Shown here: piece by piece, positions 9,094 to 18,093 of the stretch
Layout of the letters: each line of letters begins with the position of its first letter
Numbering within the stretch: the stretch's first letter is position 1
Source of the DNA: Comamonas piscis
Lineage (GTDB): Bacteria; Pseudomonadota; Gammaproteobacteria; Burkholderiales; Burkholderiaceae_C
Assembly (NCBI RefSeq): GCF_014109725.1
Contig: NZ_CP058554.1
Location: 4,092,001-4,156,000, forward strand
DNA: 64,000 nucleotides
Reading direction: 5' to 3'
The notes under the pieces: model-generated
Told to the model about the DNA's origin: nothing
Seen by the model: the letters and a program-made list of their open reading frames with translations, nothing else
The model's database searches: none
Position numbers and translations under genes: made by a program

Positions 9094-9152
9094 ATAGCCA
9101 CACTGATTTTCTGTCCTCTGCACCAGGAACGCGCTTTTATCACTACGCGTAC

Positions 9153-11585
9153 TTAGAAGAAGTACTTGAAGCTCAGCGTCGCCTCGCGGTCTACGCCGCG
9201 GAAGATGCCCGCGTAATAGGTCTTGTTGAAGAGGTTGTTGACGTTGAGCGCCACGCGGTATTTAGGTGTTTCATAGGCCAGCGCCAGATCGGCCACGGTC
9301 ACCGCGTCGTTGTAGTTCAGGCTGCCATTGGAGGCCAGGTTATAGGGCGAGCGGCCCTTGTAGCGCAGGCCAGCTCCCACCATCACGCCCGGCAGGCTGC
9401 GCGGGCGGTAGTCCAGCCAGAGGCTGGCCATGTGGCGCGAGGTCTGCAGGGTTTGCTGGCCGATCTCTGCTGGCCGGTTGCTTTGGGTGGTGCGCGGGTC
9501 CAGATAGGTATAGCCAAGCATGCCCTGCACTTCTGGCGTGAGGGCCATCTGCGCTTCCAGCTCAAAGCCGGTCGAGCGCACCTCGCCGGTCTGCACGCTG
9601 AAGCGCGGGTGGTCTGGGTCCTGGGTGGTCACATTGGTCTGGCGCAGGTCAAACACCGAGGCGGTGACCACGCTCTTGCTGCCGGGCGGCTGGTACTTGA
9701 TGCCGACCTCGTACTGCTTGCCCTTGCGCGGCGCAAAGGCACTGCCATCAAAGGCCAGGCCGGTGGTCGGGTCGAACGAGCTCGCGTAGCTGGCATACGG
9801 CGCCAGACCATTGGCCATCTGGTAGAGCAGGCCCACGCTGCCGGTGGTGGCGTTGTCGCGCATGCGTGGCTGGCTGCTGCTGCTTTGCGTGGTGCGGGCC
9901 ACATCATGGCGCAGGCTGAGGTTGGCAATCCAGGGCCCGTGTTTGAACTGGTTGAGGGTGTAGATACCGGTCTGGCGCAGGTCGCTGTTGCTGTCTTCGA
10001 GCTCAGGCACCTCAATCGACTGGCCATAGACAGGCGCGCTCAGGCTGAGGTTGGGGACATCCCAGCCAAAGCCCAGGCCGCCGCGCTCCTTGTACTTGGT
10101 GATATCGACGCCCCAGGCCATGCGGTGCTCCACATCGCCCCAGCGCAGGTCCTTTTGCGCCCGGCTGTCCATCGCCAGGGTCTTGCCCTTGGTGCGCTGG
10201 GCCAGGTTGGCGCGGGTCACGCTGTCGCCATCGGCCAGCACATCCATCGCGTAGATGTGGCGGTAGTCGATGTCGATCGTGGAGTAGCGCAGGTTCTGGG
10301 CAAAGGTCCAGCCGCTGTCGGTCTGGTGCGAGAACGCATAGCCCAGCGAGCGGGTGTCGCGGTCAAAGCGGTCAAACGCGGGGTCGCCTGCCGTGAGCTT
10401 GGGCGACAGCTGCTTGATCTGCGGATAGGTAAACAGGCTGGGCCACCAGGGTTTGGGCGTGCTGCGCTCGCGCGAGTAATTGGCCAGCACTGTCAGCTGG
10501 GTCTGGTTGGAAATATTCCACTGCAACGATGGCGCAATGGCCAGGCGGTCGTCGCGCGATCCGATGGCGCGGCCATCGCTGTCACGGCCCTTGAGGTTCA
10601 AGCGGTAGAGCAGCTTGCCATCCGCATCCAGCGCGCCGCCGAGATCGGCTGTGAGCTGGGTGCGGTGGTAGCGCCCGTACGAAGCGCCCACGCTGTTGAC
10701 ATGGTCCGCCTCAGGCCGTTTGGACAGCACATGGATGACACCACCGGGCCGGCCCTGGCCAAACAGCATGGAGGCGGGGCCTTTGATGACCTCCAGGCTC
10801 TCTATCTCGTCGATCTCGTCATTCCAGGAGCCATAGGTGCCGGCGGCAAACTGGCGCAGCCCATCCTTGTAGTACGAGCTGCCATCGCTGAAGCCCCGGA
10901 TGATGGCGCCCGTCATGCGCACATCGGCGCCGGTGACCTCGGTGGCCACGCCGGGTGTATAGGACAGCGCCTGCTCGATGCTCTTGGGCGCCTGGGCCTG
11001 CAGCTGGGCCTGGCTCACGACCGAGATGCTGCGTGGCGTCTCCATCAGACTGGTGCCCAGCTTGGTGGCAGACACGGGGCCGGGGCTGGCATAGCTCTGC
11101 TGTGCCTGGCCGCGCTGCGAGGTCACCGTGACTGCCGGCAGGGTGGTATCGCTCGCCTGGCCAGCGCTGGCAGGCGCCACGGCGGGGCGCGGTGCGGCTT
11201 GCAAGATATAGGCGCCAGCGGCGGTGCGCTGCAGGGCCAGGCCGGTGCCGGCCAGCAGGCGCTGCAGCGCTTCATCCGGCGCATAGCTGCCCTGCAGGCC
11301 CGCACTGCGCAAGCCCTGGACCTGCGCTTGCGTGAAGGACAGCAGCAGGCCCGATTCGCGCCCAAAGCGGTTCAGCGCATCTTCAAGGGCGCCGGCCGGT
11401 ATCTGGTAGCTGCGGCTGGCCCCCACGGCCTGCGATGCAGCCGTTGGCTGGGCATGGCTGCTGGCCATGCCGGCACAGGCCAGCGCAAGCACCAGGCTGC
11501 GGCAGGCCCAGACATGGGTTGCGGAAGAAGCGCTCAACGCAGACAGCCCGGCAGCGGGAAGGGGGTGGACAGAAGACTTGGCCAT
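9153..11585 (-). CDS. TonB-dependent siderophore receptor with signalling domain (FecIR-linked)
   Basis: Outer-membrane receptor of 810 aa, the third gene of a FecI-FecR-receptor operon. A long signal region ends near MASSHAQ, followed by an STN domain (YQIPAGALEDALNRFGRES), the plug (ETPRSISVVSQAQLQ; LEVIKGPASMLFGQGRPGG) and a barrel ending SFKYFF with C-terminal Phe. The FGQGRPGG plug signature is shared by many hydroxamate and mixed siderophore receptors, so ferrioxamine or ferrichrome types are possible, but the ligand is not determined. The start MAKSSVHP is preferred over an upstream ATG because the hydrophobic signal core then begins at a typical distance. A 147-base gap separates it from fecR. 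Confidence 0.92.
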   Translation of the reverse strand: MAKSSVHPLPAAGLSALSASSATHVWACRSLVLALACAGMASSHAQPTAASQAVGASRSYQIPAGALEDALNRFGRESGLLLSFTQAQVQGLRSAGLQGSYAPDEALQRLLAGTGLALQRTAAGAYILQAAPRPAVAPASAGQASDTTLPAVTVTSQRGQAQQSYASPGPVSATKLGTSLMETPRSISVVSQAQLQAQAPKSIEQALSYTPGVATEVTGADVRMTGAIIRGFSDGSSYYKDGLRQFAAGTYGSWNDEIDEIESLEVIKGPASMLFGQGRPGGVIHVLSKRPEADHVNSVGASYGRYHRTQLTADLGGALDADGKLLYRLNLKGRDSDGRAIGSRDDRLAIAPSLQWNISNQTQLTVLANYSRERSTPKPWWPSLFTYPQIKQLSPKLTAGDPAFDRFDRDTRSLGYAFSHQTDSGWTFAQNLRYSTIDIDYRHIYAMDVLADGDSVTRANLAQRTKGKTLAMDSRAQKDLRWGDVEHRMAWGVDITKYKERGGLGFGWDVPNLSLSAPVYGQSIEVPELEDSNSDLRQTGIYTLNQFKHGPWIANLSLRHDVARTTQSSSSQPRMRDNATTGSVGLLYQMANGLAPYASYASSFDPTTGLAFDGSAFAPRKGKQYEVGIKYQPPGSKSVVTASVFDLRQTNVTTQDPDHPRFSVQTGEVRSTGFELEAQMALTPEVQGMLGYTYLDPRTTQSNRPAEIGQQTLQTSRHMASLWLDYRPRSLPGVMVGAGLRYKGRSPYNLASNGSLNYNDAVTVADLALAYETPKYRVALNVNNLFNKTYYAGIFRGVDREATLSFKYFF

Positions 11586-11732
11586 GGTGATCACCAACAA
11601 AAGAGGACGGGTGGCAGGAGCGCCGTGCAAGACGGCGCCATGCCGCTTTCCTTTGACATGTCCCGCGAGAACGAAAAACAGACCAGGCTGGCTCGAAATT
11701 TTTTGAAATTTTTTTGATCGCGTTCTGGATCG

Positions 11733-12740
11733 CTAGATCGCCTTCTCCACCACCACCTCGCGCTGGCCCCACCAGCGCACCAGATTGCGCACCCGCAAAC
11801 CTGGCAGAGCATCGAGTGTGGCCAGCACCCGCGCCACATCGGCCAGCGGGTAGCTGCCCGACATGCGCAGGCCCGCCACTGCCGGATCACAGACCAGGCG
11901 CTCCACGCTATAGGGCTGCAACGCGGCCAGCATGTCGGCCAGCGGCATGCCGCGCGCCACCAGCATGCCGTCCGTCCAGGCCAGGCTTTCCTCATACACC
12001 GCCTGCGGCGTCGATACCGACGCGGCTTGCAGCACGGCGCTAAAGCCAGCTTGCAGCACGGTCCCGGCCCCAGCGCTGTGGGCTGGGGTCAGCCGCACGG
12101 CGCCATCAAACACACTGACCAGGCTGCCCCCACCGGCCAGGCTACGCAGCGAAAAACGGGTGCCCAGCGCCTGCGCCAGGCCATCGCGCGTCTGCACGAC
12201 AAAGTCGCGCGCCGGTTGCTGGGGATCGGCTGCCGTGGTGACCAGCACCTCGCCCTCCACCAGCTGCAGGCGGCGCAGGCCTGCGCTGTAGTCGATGTTC
12301 AAGGCCGTCGCGCCGTTCAGCACCAGCTGGGTGCCGTCTTCCAGGCGCATGCGCTTGCGCTCGGCACGGGCCGTGCGCACATCGGCACCCCAACGCCGCC
12401 AAGGCAGTTGCTGCTCGGCCTGCCAGACGATGCCCGCGCCAAACACCAGCAGCGCCAAGGTCTGCACCACCTGGCGGCGGCGCGCCGATCCCCGGGGCGC
12501 CAACGCCGCCCGCGCCACCTCGGCCGCGCCGCTGCTGCCAGGCGCTGCCAGCGCGCTGAGTTTGTCGTGGACCCGGGCCAGGTGCTGCCAGGCTGTTTCA
12601 TGCAAAGGGTCCGCACCACGCCAGGCCAGCCAAGCCTGGTGCTGGCCTTCCGTCAGCGCGCCCTCTTGCTGCTGCAGCCACCACTCCACGGCGCTGCGCG
12701 CTACCTCGGGCGGTACGGCCAAGGCGCCGGGGCCCGTCAT
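11733..12740 (-). CDS. FecR-family anti-sigma factor
   Basis: A 335-aa inner-membrane regulator. The N-terminal cytoplasmic DUF4880 domain is visible (ARSAVEWWLQQQEGALTEGQ; WQHLARVHDKLSAL), then one membrane segment (VVQTLALLVFGAGIVW, about residues 90-105), then the periplasmic FecR domain (LEDGTQLVLNGATALNIDY; ALGTRFSLRS with the Gly-Thr self-cleavage motif). It should hold and activate the adjacent sigma factor in response to the receptor. Its ATG overlaps the sigma-factor stop by four bases. It is a useful intact contrast to the fused protein 4 kb away. Confidence 0.92.
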   Translation of the reverse strand: MTGPGALAVPPEVARSAVEWWLQQQEGALTEGQHQAWLAWRGADPLHETAWQHLARVHDKLSALAAPGSSGAAEVARAALAPRGSARRRQVVQTLALLVFGAGIVWQAEQQLPWRRWGADVRTARAERKRMRLEDGTQLVLNGATALNIDYSAGLRRLQLVEGEVLVTTAADPQQPARDFVVQTRDGLAQALGTRFSLRSLAGGGSLVSVFDGAVRLTPAHSAGAGTVLQAGFSAVLQAASVSTPQAVYEESLAWTDGMLVARGMPLADMLAALQPYSVERLVCDPAVAGLRMSGSYPLADVARVLATLDALPGLRVRNLVRWWGQREVVVEKAI

Positions 12741-13246
12741 GGCGCCACCGCAAAAAAGCAGCGCATGCCCGCCTGCAGCAGGTAGCGCTTGACGGTGGTG
12801 AGCGACAGGCCGAGCGCCTGCGCAATCTCGGTCTGCTTCATGCCATCGAGCTGGGCCATCAAGAACGCGCGGCGCACAGAGGGGGGCAGGCCATCGAGCA
12901 TGCGATCGATCTCGTCGAGCGCCTCCAAGAGCAGCGCCCGCTCTTCCGGCGAGATGGCCGTGGCCTGTGGCACCTGGGCCAGCGCCTCCAGATAGGCACG
13001 TTCCAGCTGCTGGCGGCGGTAGTGGTTGGCCAGCACACGCTGGGCCACTGTCGTCAAAAAGGCCCGGGGTTCGCGCGCCTGCACCGGCTCCTCGCGCGTG
13101 AGCAAGCGCATGAAGGTGTCCTGCGCCAGATCGGCCGCCTGGTGTACATCGCCCAGCTTGCGGCGCAACCATCCCTGCAGCCAGCCATGGTGGTCGGCAT
13201 AGAGCGTGGCAACTTCTGAATGCACAGGGGGTTCGGCGCTGGACAT
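12737..13246 (-). CDS. FecI-family ECF RNA polymerase sigma factor
   Basis: A 169-aa iron-starvation ECF sigma factor. Region 2 shows LGDVHQAADLAQDTFMRLL and AFLTTVAQRVLANHYRRQ; region 4 shows LPPSVRRAFLMAQLDGMKQ and IAQALGLSLTTVKRYLLQ. It begins the fecI-fecR-receptor operon and overlaps fecR by ATGA. The start MSSAEPPVH is chosen because FecI proteins begin about 15 residues before the first helix; an in-frame upstream extension is not family-like. The expected target is the promoter ahead of the receptor gene, where a GTCTG-type -10 motif is visible on the minus strand near 11668. Confidence 0.92.
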   Translation of the reverse strand: MSSAEPPVHSEVATLYADHHGWLQGWLRRKLGDVHQAADLAQDTFMRLLTREEPVQAREPRAFLTTVAQRVLANHYRRQQLERAYLEALAQVPQATAISPEERALLLEALDEIDRMLDGLPPSVRRAFLMAQLDGMKQTEIAQALGLSLTTVKRYLLQAGMRCFFAVAP

Positions 13247-13278
13247 AGGGCTGGGGGCATGCAAGCATGCCCAGAGAC

Positions 13279-13303
13279 AATGCAAATAGGAATTAATCGC
13301 ATT
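13279..13303 (-). promoter_or_regulatory. Possible weak Fur box/operator upstream of fecI
   Basis: An AT-rich patch bounded by the inverted repeat AATGC/GCATT with internal AAT/ATT steps lies 33 bases before the fecI start. It has the size and base pattern of degenerate Fur sites but matches the consensus far less well than the site near 9.08 kb. It lies in the 194-base divergent region between fecI and the LysR gene, so it might instead belong to the LysR regulator. Confidence 0.3.
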
Positions 13304-13440
13304 GTAACCAGTGGTATTTGGCCCTTCTGACATCCGCACCTCGGCGATCCTGTTCTCAGCCCAAACCCGCAATGCCACGCAGGCAAGGCTGAGCGCCGAC
13401 AATATCAGCCAAATTTAGCTATTCAAAGATTTCGATAAGC

Positions 13441-14337
13441 ATGCGAGATATCAAGAAAATGGACCTCAACCTGCTCAAGGCGCTGGACGCACTGCTCGAT
13501 GAGCGCAGCGTGACCCGCGCCGCCGGCAGGCTGGGGCTGACCCAGCCGGCGATGAGTGGCATGCTGCAGCGGCTGCGCGAGAGTTTTGCCGACCCCTTGT
13601 TTGCACGCGCCCAGCGCGGCATGGTGCCCACCCAGCGCGCGCTGGATCTGGCCTTGCCGATCAAGCAGATGCTGTGCGAGATCGATGCACTGCTGCAGCC
13701 ACCGGTGTTTGACCCCAGCACTGCCCGGCTCACCTTCCGCATTGCCGCCACCGACTATGCGCTGCGCGCCATCGCCGTGCCTTTTATTGCGGCCTTGAAG
13801 CGCCAAGCGCCCTGCATTCGCGTGGCGCTGAGCCCCCTGGAGCCGCGCCTGGTGCAGGGCCAGCTGGAGCGCGGCGATATCGACCTGGCGTTTTTGACGG
13901 CCGAGAACACGCCCCAGGACATGCATGCGCGCCAGCTGTTCCAGGAGCACTATGTCTGCGTGATGCGCGAGGGCCACGCCGCTGCGCGCCGCAAGCTCAG
14001 CGTCAAGCAGTTCTGCGCTTTGGACCATGCGCTGGTGTCGTATGAGGGCGGCGGCTTCCACGGCGTGGTGGACGAGGCGCTGGAGAAGCTGGGCCAGCGC
14101 CGTGATGTGACCTTGTCGCTCAAATGCTTTGTGGTGCTGCCCGATATCCTGCGCTCCAGCGACATGGTCGCCGTGCTGCCCAGCCGCCTGGTCGCTGGCA
14201 TGGAGGGGCTATCGGTCAGCATGCCGCCGGTAGAGGTGCCGGGCTTTGGGCAGCTGGCCGTCTGGCATGAGCGCAGCCACCATGACCCGGCGCAGCGCTG
14301 GCTGCGCGAATTGCTGTTTGCAGCGACCCAGGCATAG
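13441..14337 (+). CDS. LysR-family transcriptional regulator (NodD/PcpR-like)
   Basis: A 298-aa LysR regulator. The N-terminal winged helix reads MDLNLLKALDALLDERSVTR and AAGRLGLTQPAMSGMLQRL, typical of the NodD/PcpR branch, and the remainder is the effector-binding domain (LTFRIAATDYALRAIAVPF; ILRSSDMVAVLPSRL). It is divergent from the fecI operon and has no other same-strand neighbour, so its target is not clear from context. An alternative start seven residues in (MDLNLL) is possible. Confidence 0.9.
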   Translation: MRDIKKMDLNLLKALDALLDERSVTRAAGRLGLTQPAMSGMLQRLRESFADPLFARAQRGMVPTQRALDLALPIKQMLCEIDALLQPPVFDPSTARLTFRIAATDYALRAIAVPFIAALKRQAPCIRVALSPLEPRLVQGQLERGDIDLAFLTAENTPQDMHARQLFQEHYVCVMREGHAAARRKLSVKQFCALDHALVSYEGGGFHGVVDEALEKLGQRRDVTLSLKCFVVLPDILRSSDMVAVLPSRLVAGMEGLSVSMPPVEVPGFGQLAVWHERSHHDPAQRWLRELLFAATQA

Positions 14338-14423
14338 GGGGCCCCTTAAGGGCCCTCTGGACTGCCGCATGAGCGCCCAACCCCAAGGTTGCGGCGCTCC
14401 AAGGGCTTAGGTGCTGGCTACGC
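14338..14423. terminator. Convergent hairpins between LysR and ParB-like genes
   Basis: Two inverted repeats fill this convergent gap: a GC-rich near-palindrome right after the LysR stop (GGGCCCCTTAAGGGCCC) and a larger stem GAGCGCC/GGCGCTC with a 15-base loop further on. Neither has a strong T-tract. They are plausible transcription ends for both genes, at modest confidence. Confidence 0.4.
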
Positions 14424-16076
14424 TTATTGCGCTACCCAGGGCGGCGACTGGGTGTAGTTGTTCCAGCATGCAGGCTGCTGCGCTGGAGCGCCTTGGCAGG
14501 TACGCCAGCCTACGGCATACCAGGCCTTACCGCCGTTGCGGTAATCGCCTGCTTTTTTGGCGTCACTGCGCCAAACTTCTTTTTCCAGCGTGTCGTTCCA
14601 GTCCTTCGTCTTCAAGGGGCTTGTGGTTGGTGTGAGCTGGCCCATGGCCGTGTTGGTCACGCCAGGGAAAATTTCTGTCCCGGGTGCGGCGCTGCGCATT
14701 TTGAAAGCAGCATCACGTACAGCGGCGACGTAGCTGACGGTGCTACCTGCGCCTGCCAGTTCAACGCCGCCTTGGACATTGACTTCGGCAGCGTTGAGGT
14801 CCTTCAGGTTGTATTTGCTCAGATCGAGTGCAGCTTGGCCAGACGCTGCTTCGCGCAGCCACAGGCCCCAGTAGAACTCGGCAAACTCCTGCACCTGGGC
14901 GTTGCTGTAACCCATATCGCGGGTGAGGTAGACCAAGGAGCGATACGGGTCGTCCGCCAGGGCGCCCAGGCCCAAAGAGCTAGGCAATTGTTCTGGCGTG
15001 ATGGCAGCGCCTGCCTTGTCGAACAGCCAGACGAACTTGTTGGCCTGCATTTTTTGCCAGAAGCTCGTGAGGTCTGGCGTATCGCTGAAATTGCCTGCGA
15101 CGCGTACATACACCGTCAGGTCTGGGCCGCCATCGGCCAATTCCCACAGGGTCGTGAAGGTGTGGTGGCCGTCGGTCAGGTAGAGCTGGCCATTGGGGCC
15201 AACCACCACGGTTTTGAGGCCATCGGGGCTGACATCGCTATCGACTACCGTGCATTTGAAACCTGTTGCCTTGATCAAGGAGACTTCGCCCACCACATAG
15301 TCGCTGGCGCTGCCACGGCCCGTGTCTTCACAGTAGTCCTTGGCGCGCTTCAGTTCGGTCGCTTCGGTTTGGTCTTTGAAATTGGTGGATCCAGCCTCAA
15401 AGCGTGCCATGTTCGGTTGCTTGCGCGCCAGATGGTAGTAAATCTGGTCGTAGCCCACCGAAGGCTGGGTGGGGTGCAGGTCCTTCAGGTGGACGGCCAT
15501 CACCTCGCCCGTTTGGCGTGTGAAGTTGTCGGACACCACCACGTCAATCGAACAAGATTGGCCGGCCGCCAAGCTCAGGTCGTTGCGGCAGGCTGGCACC
15601 TGGCTGTTATCGCTGGAGGAAAACAAACGCGTGCTGGCGTTGCCGTTCTGGATGCTCAAACCCTGCAGGCGCACTGATTGCTGGGTGGTGTTGCGCACCA
15701 ATACACGCTCGCTAAAGTCCCGGTCCAGACTGATTTTTGCCGGGCTGGTTTGCAAGTCCAGCGTGCGCTGCACTGCTTCGGCCTGTGTGCTGTCTGCCTG
15801 GCTGAAGCCCACCACGGCAAGCATCGCCAGCACGGGCAGGCTCAACCAATGGCCTGCGCCTTTGCGCTTGCCCAGCAGCAGCACCAAGCCAATGGCCAGC
15901 ACGCTCAACAACACCGCCAGCGGGCCCAATGGCACGGGCACGGCTGCAGCAGCACCTGGGGCCAGGATGGCCACGAACTCCACGACCAGTGAAGCGGTGG
16001 TGGTTTGGGCATAGACGGGAGAAGCGGCGGTTGCGACAAGCGCCAGCGTGGCAGTCGGCAAGAATAGACGGTGCAT
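14424..16076 (-). CDS. Exported ParB-like-domain protein with N-terminal sorting-type membrane segment
   Basis: A 550-aa protein. A signal peptide ends around residue 23 (ASPVYAQ). A second hydrophobic stretch follows at about 46-68, preceded by PVPLGP and closed by GKRKG, then a third at about 76-90. This Pro-containing motif, hydrophobic segment and basic cluster looks like an IPTL/exosortase-type sorting signal placed near the N-terminus; I recall families called midcut-by-XrtH in Comamonadaceae with this layout. A choice-of-anchor-like beta region follows (VLVRNTTQQSVRLQGLSIQN). The C-terminal half contains NGQLYLTDGHHTFTTLWEL, typical of the ParBc_2 (ParB-like nuclease) fold. Its role outside the cytoplasm is unknown. 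It stands alone, convergent with lysR and divergent from the OYE gene. Confidence 0.7.
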   Translation of the reverse strand: MHRLFLPTATLALVATAASPVYAQTTTASLVVEFVAILAPGAAAAVPVPLGPLAVLLSVLAIGLVLLLGKRKGAGHWLSLPVLAMLAVVGFSQADSTQAEAVQRTLDLQTSPAKISLDRDFSERVLVRNTTQQSVRLQGLSIQNGNASTRLFSSSDNSQVPACRNDLSLAAGQSCSIDVVVSDNFTRQTGEVMAVHLKDLHPTQPSVGYDQIYYHLARKQPNMARFEAGSTNFKDQTEATELKRAKDYCEDTGRGSASDYVVGEVSLIKATGFKCTVVDSDVSPDGLKTVVVGPNGQLYLTDGHHTFTTLWELADGGPDLTVYVRVAGNFSDTPDLTSFWQKMQANKFVWLFDKAGAAITPEQLPSSLGLGALADDPYRSLVYLTRDMGYSNAQVQEFAEFYWGLWLREAASGQAALDLSKYNLKDLNAAEVNVQGGVELAGAGSTVSYVAAVRDAAFKMRSAAPGTEIFPGVTNTAMGQLTPTTSPLKTKDWNDTLEKEVWRSDAKKAGDYRNGGKAWYAVGWRTCQGAPAQQPACWNNYTQSPPWVAQ

Positions 16077-16392
16077 AAATGGGGGGGACAGGTAACAAAA
16101 TGCTAGGCCGTCACCCTAAGGCCTGAATTTGACAGCATCGTGACAAGACCGGCCATAGCCATCTGTTTTGCGATACATGCAAGGGGCACGCCTGATATCA
16201 GCCAGACATATGGCCGCCATAAAAAACCAGCATTTGATTTATAGCTGTAGCGCCTCAATTGCAGGCGATGGACGGCCGAAGCAGCCCCTGTTCGGGCTAA
16301 CGACCACCGGCGTTGCAGGTGTTTAAAACGATCTGCAGGCAGCGGGTTCGGCGGCCGTTCCATCCCTTTTTTTCCTCACTCCAAGCATTCCC
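16077..16392. other. 316-base divergent intergenic region
   Basis: Lies between the divergent ParB-like and OYE genes and must hold both promoters. Base composition becomes AT-richer in the middle (about 16195-16260). I see no riboswitch, tRNA or convincing operator, and reading frames here look like chance. Confidence 0.5.
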
Positions 16393-17520
16393 ATGTCAGC
16401 CCTGTTTACCCCCTTTACCCTCAAAGATGTCACCCTGCGCAACCGCATTGCCGTGCCCCCGATGTGCCAGTACAGCGCCACCGATGGCTTCACCAATGAC
16501 TGGCACCAGGTGCATTACCCGTCTATCGCCCGGGGCGGCGCGGGCTTGGTGATTGTTGAGGCCACAGGCGTGTCGGCCGACGGCCGTATCAGCCCATCCT
16601 GCCTGGGCCTCTGGGATGACGCCCATGTGCCCGGCCTGGCGCGCATTGCTGCGGGTATCGAGGCCGCAGGCGCCGTGCCCGGCATCCAGATTGCGCACGC
16701 CGGCCGCAAGGCCAGTGCCAACAGCCCTTGGGAAGGCGACGACCATATCCCCGAGAGCGACCCGCGCGCCTGGCAAACCATTGCGCCTTCGGCCATCGCC
16801 TTTGGTGGCGACCTGGGCCGCGTGCCCCGCGAGATGACCTTGGCCGACATCGAACGCGTGAAGGCCGACTTTGTCGCCGCCGCCCGCCGCGCGCTGGCTG
16901 CAGGCTTCAAATGGCTGGAGCTGCACTTTGCCCATGGCTACCTGGCGCAGAGCTTTTTCTCGGCCCACTCCAACCAGCGCCAGGATGCCTATGGCGGCAG
17001 CTTTGACAACCGCGCCCGCTTTGCGCTGGAGACGCTGGCCGCCGTGCGCGAAGTCTGGCCCGAGAACCTGCCGCTGACCGCCCGCTTTGGCGTCATTGAA
17101 TACGATGGCCGCGATGAGGAGACTCTGGCTGAATCCATTGAGCTGGTGCGCCGCATGCGCGAAGGCGGTCTGGATCTCCTCAACGTCAGCGTGAACTTTG
17201 TCATCCCCGGCGTGCAGATCCCATGGGGCGAGCCCGCCTTCCTGGCCCCGATTGCCGCCCGTGTCAGCCGCGAGGCTGGCCTGCCCGTCGCATCGAGCTG
17301 GGGCATTGACGACCCCGAGCTGGCCGAGCGCGTGGTGGCCGAGGGCCAGATGGCCTTGGTGATGATGGGCCGCTCGATGCTGGCCAACCCGCACTACCCC
17401 TACACCCTGGCTCAGCAGCTCAAAGCGGCCCGGCCAGACTGGGTGCTGCCTGCCCCTTACGCTCACTGGCTGGAGCGCTACCGTGGTGCCGGCAAGCAGG
17501 CGCAAGTGGCTGCCGCTTAA
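16393..17520 (+). CDS. Old Yellow Enzyme family NADH:flavin oxidoreductase (YqjM/XenA class)
   Basis: A 375-aa FMN-dependent ene-reductase that reduces activated C=C bonds, and in XenA also nitro compounds, with NAD(P)H in the cytoplasm. The thermophilic-like/YqjM class is indicated by Cys25 in VPPMCQYSA, HAGRKAS (active-site residues), LHFAHGYLAQSFFS with the substrate-binding His pair, and the C-terminal phosphate-binding MMGRSMLANPHYPY. Length matches the class. It is a single gene with a strong inverted repeat just after its stop. Its physiological substrate is not shown by the neighbours. Confidence 0.93.
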   Translation: MSALFTPFTLKDVTLRNRIAVPPMCQYSATDGFTNDWHQVHYPSIARGGAGLVIVEATGVSADGRISPSCLGLWDDAHVPGLARIAAGIEAAGAVPGIQIAHAGRKASANSPWEGDDHIPESDPRAWQTIAPSAIAFGGDLGRVPREMTLADIERVKADFVAAARRALAAGFKWLELHFAHGYLAQSFFSAHSNQRQDAYGGSFDNRARFALETLAAVREVWPENLPLTARFGVIEYDGRDEETLAESIELVRRMREGGLDLLNVSVNFVIPGVQIPWGEPAFLAPIAARVSREAGLPVASSWGIDDPELAERVVAEGQMALVMMGRSMLANPHYPYTLAQQLKAARPDWVLPAPYAHWLERYRGAGKQAQVAAA

Positions 17521-18093
17521 GCGCTAGCTAACGGAGACTGGCCAGGCACCATCTGGCCAGTCTCTGCCTCTCCCTCTCCCACCTCAAAACGCGCTGCCCC
17601 GCTGGTCTGTGGTCGTTGCGCCTGGCAAAGATGCGCGTGTCTTGGGCTTCATCCGCACATCCAAAACCTTTCTCGATAAAACCCATCCACCACATCTATA
17701 AACGTGGACTAGTGTGTGGCAAGAACACATCAGATCCGCAACATATCTACGCACCAGAAATCAGAACTGACACCTGCAGCCTGCGGTCCAACCCGGGCGT
17801 GCATCGCCTACATGCGGGTGTTCGCTCACTAGCCGTCTTGCACAGCGCAAGCATGGGCCCATGCCATCCCATGCCGCTGCTTCAAGCCCTAGATCCTTGA
17901 AACCATTCAGCTTCTGATCTGCGACAAGCGCCGCCCCATCTTGCGGCTTCGTCAGTCTTGTCCTACATGCAGATTTCTGCGCACTCGGTTAACGTGGCAG
18001 CACCCCATTGCAAACAATTCCTAACAAGCTGTACGCCGGGCGACCTTGAATTTAGCCGGTGGAGCAGCCCTTCTTTTGACCTGAAAGGCTCTT
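17521..18093. other. 573-base intergenic region with terminator-like hairpin
   Basis: Thirteen bases after the OYE stop lies a perfect 12-base inverted repeat, GAGACTGGCCAG and its complement, arms at 17534-17545 and 17553-17564, followed by a pyrimidine stretch rather than a T run. It is a likely 3' end structure. The remaining ~500 bases precede aspT and should contain its promoter. Short open frames here lack coding character, and I recognise no RNA gene. Confidence 0.5.
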
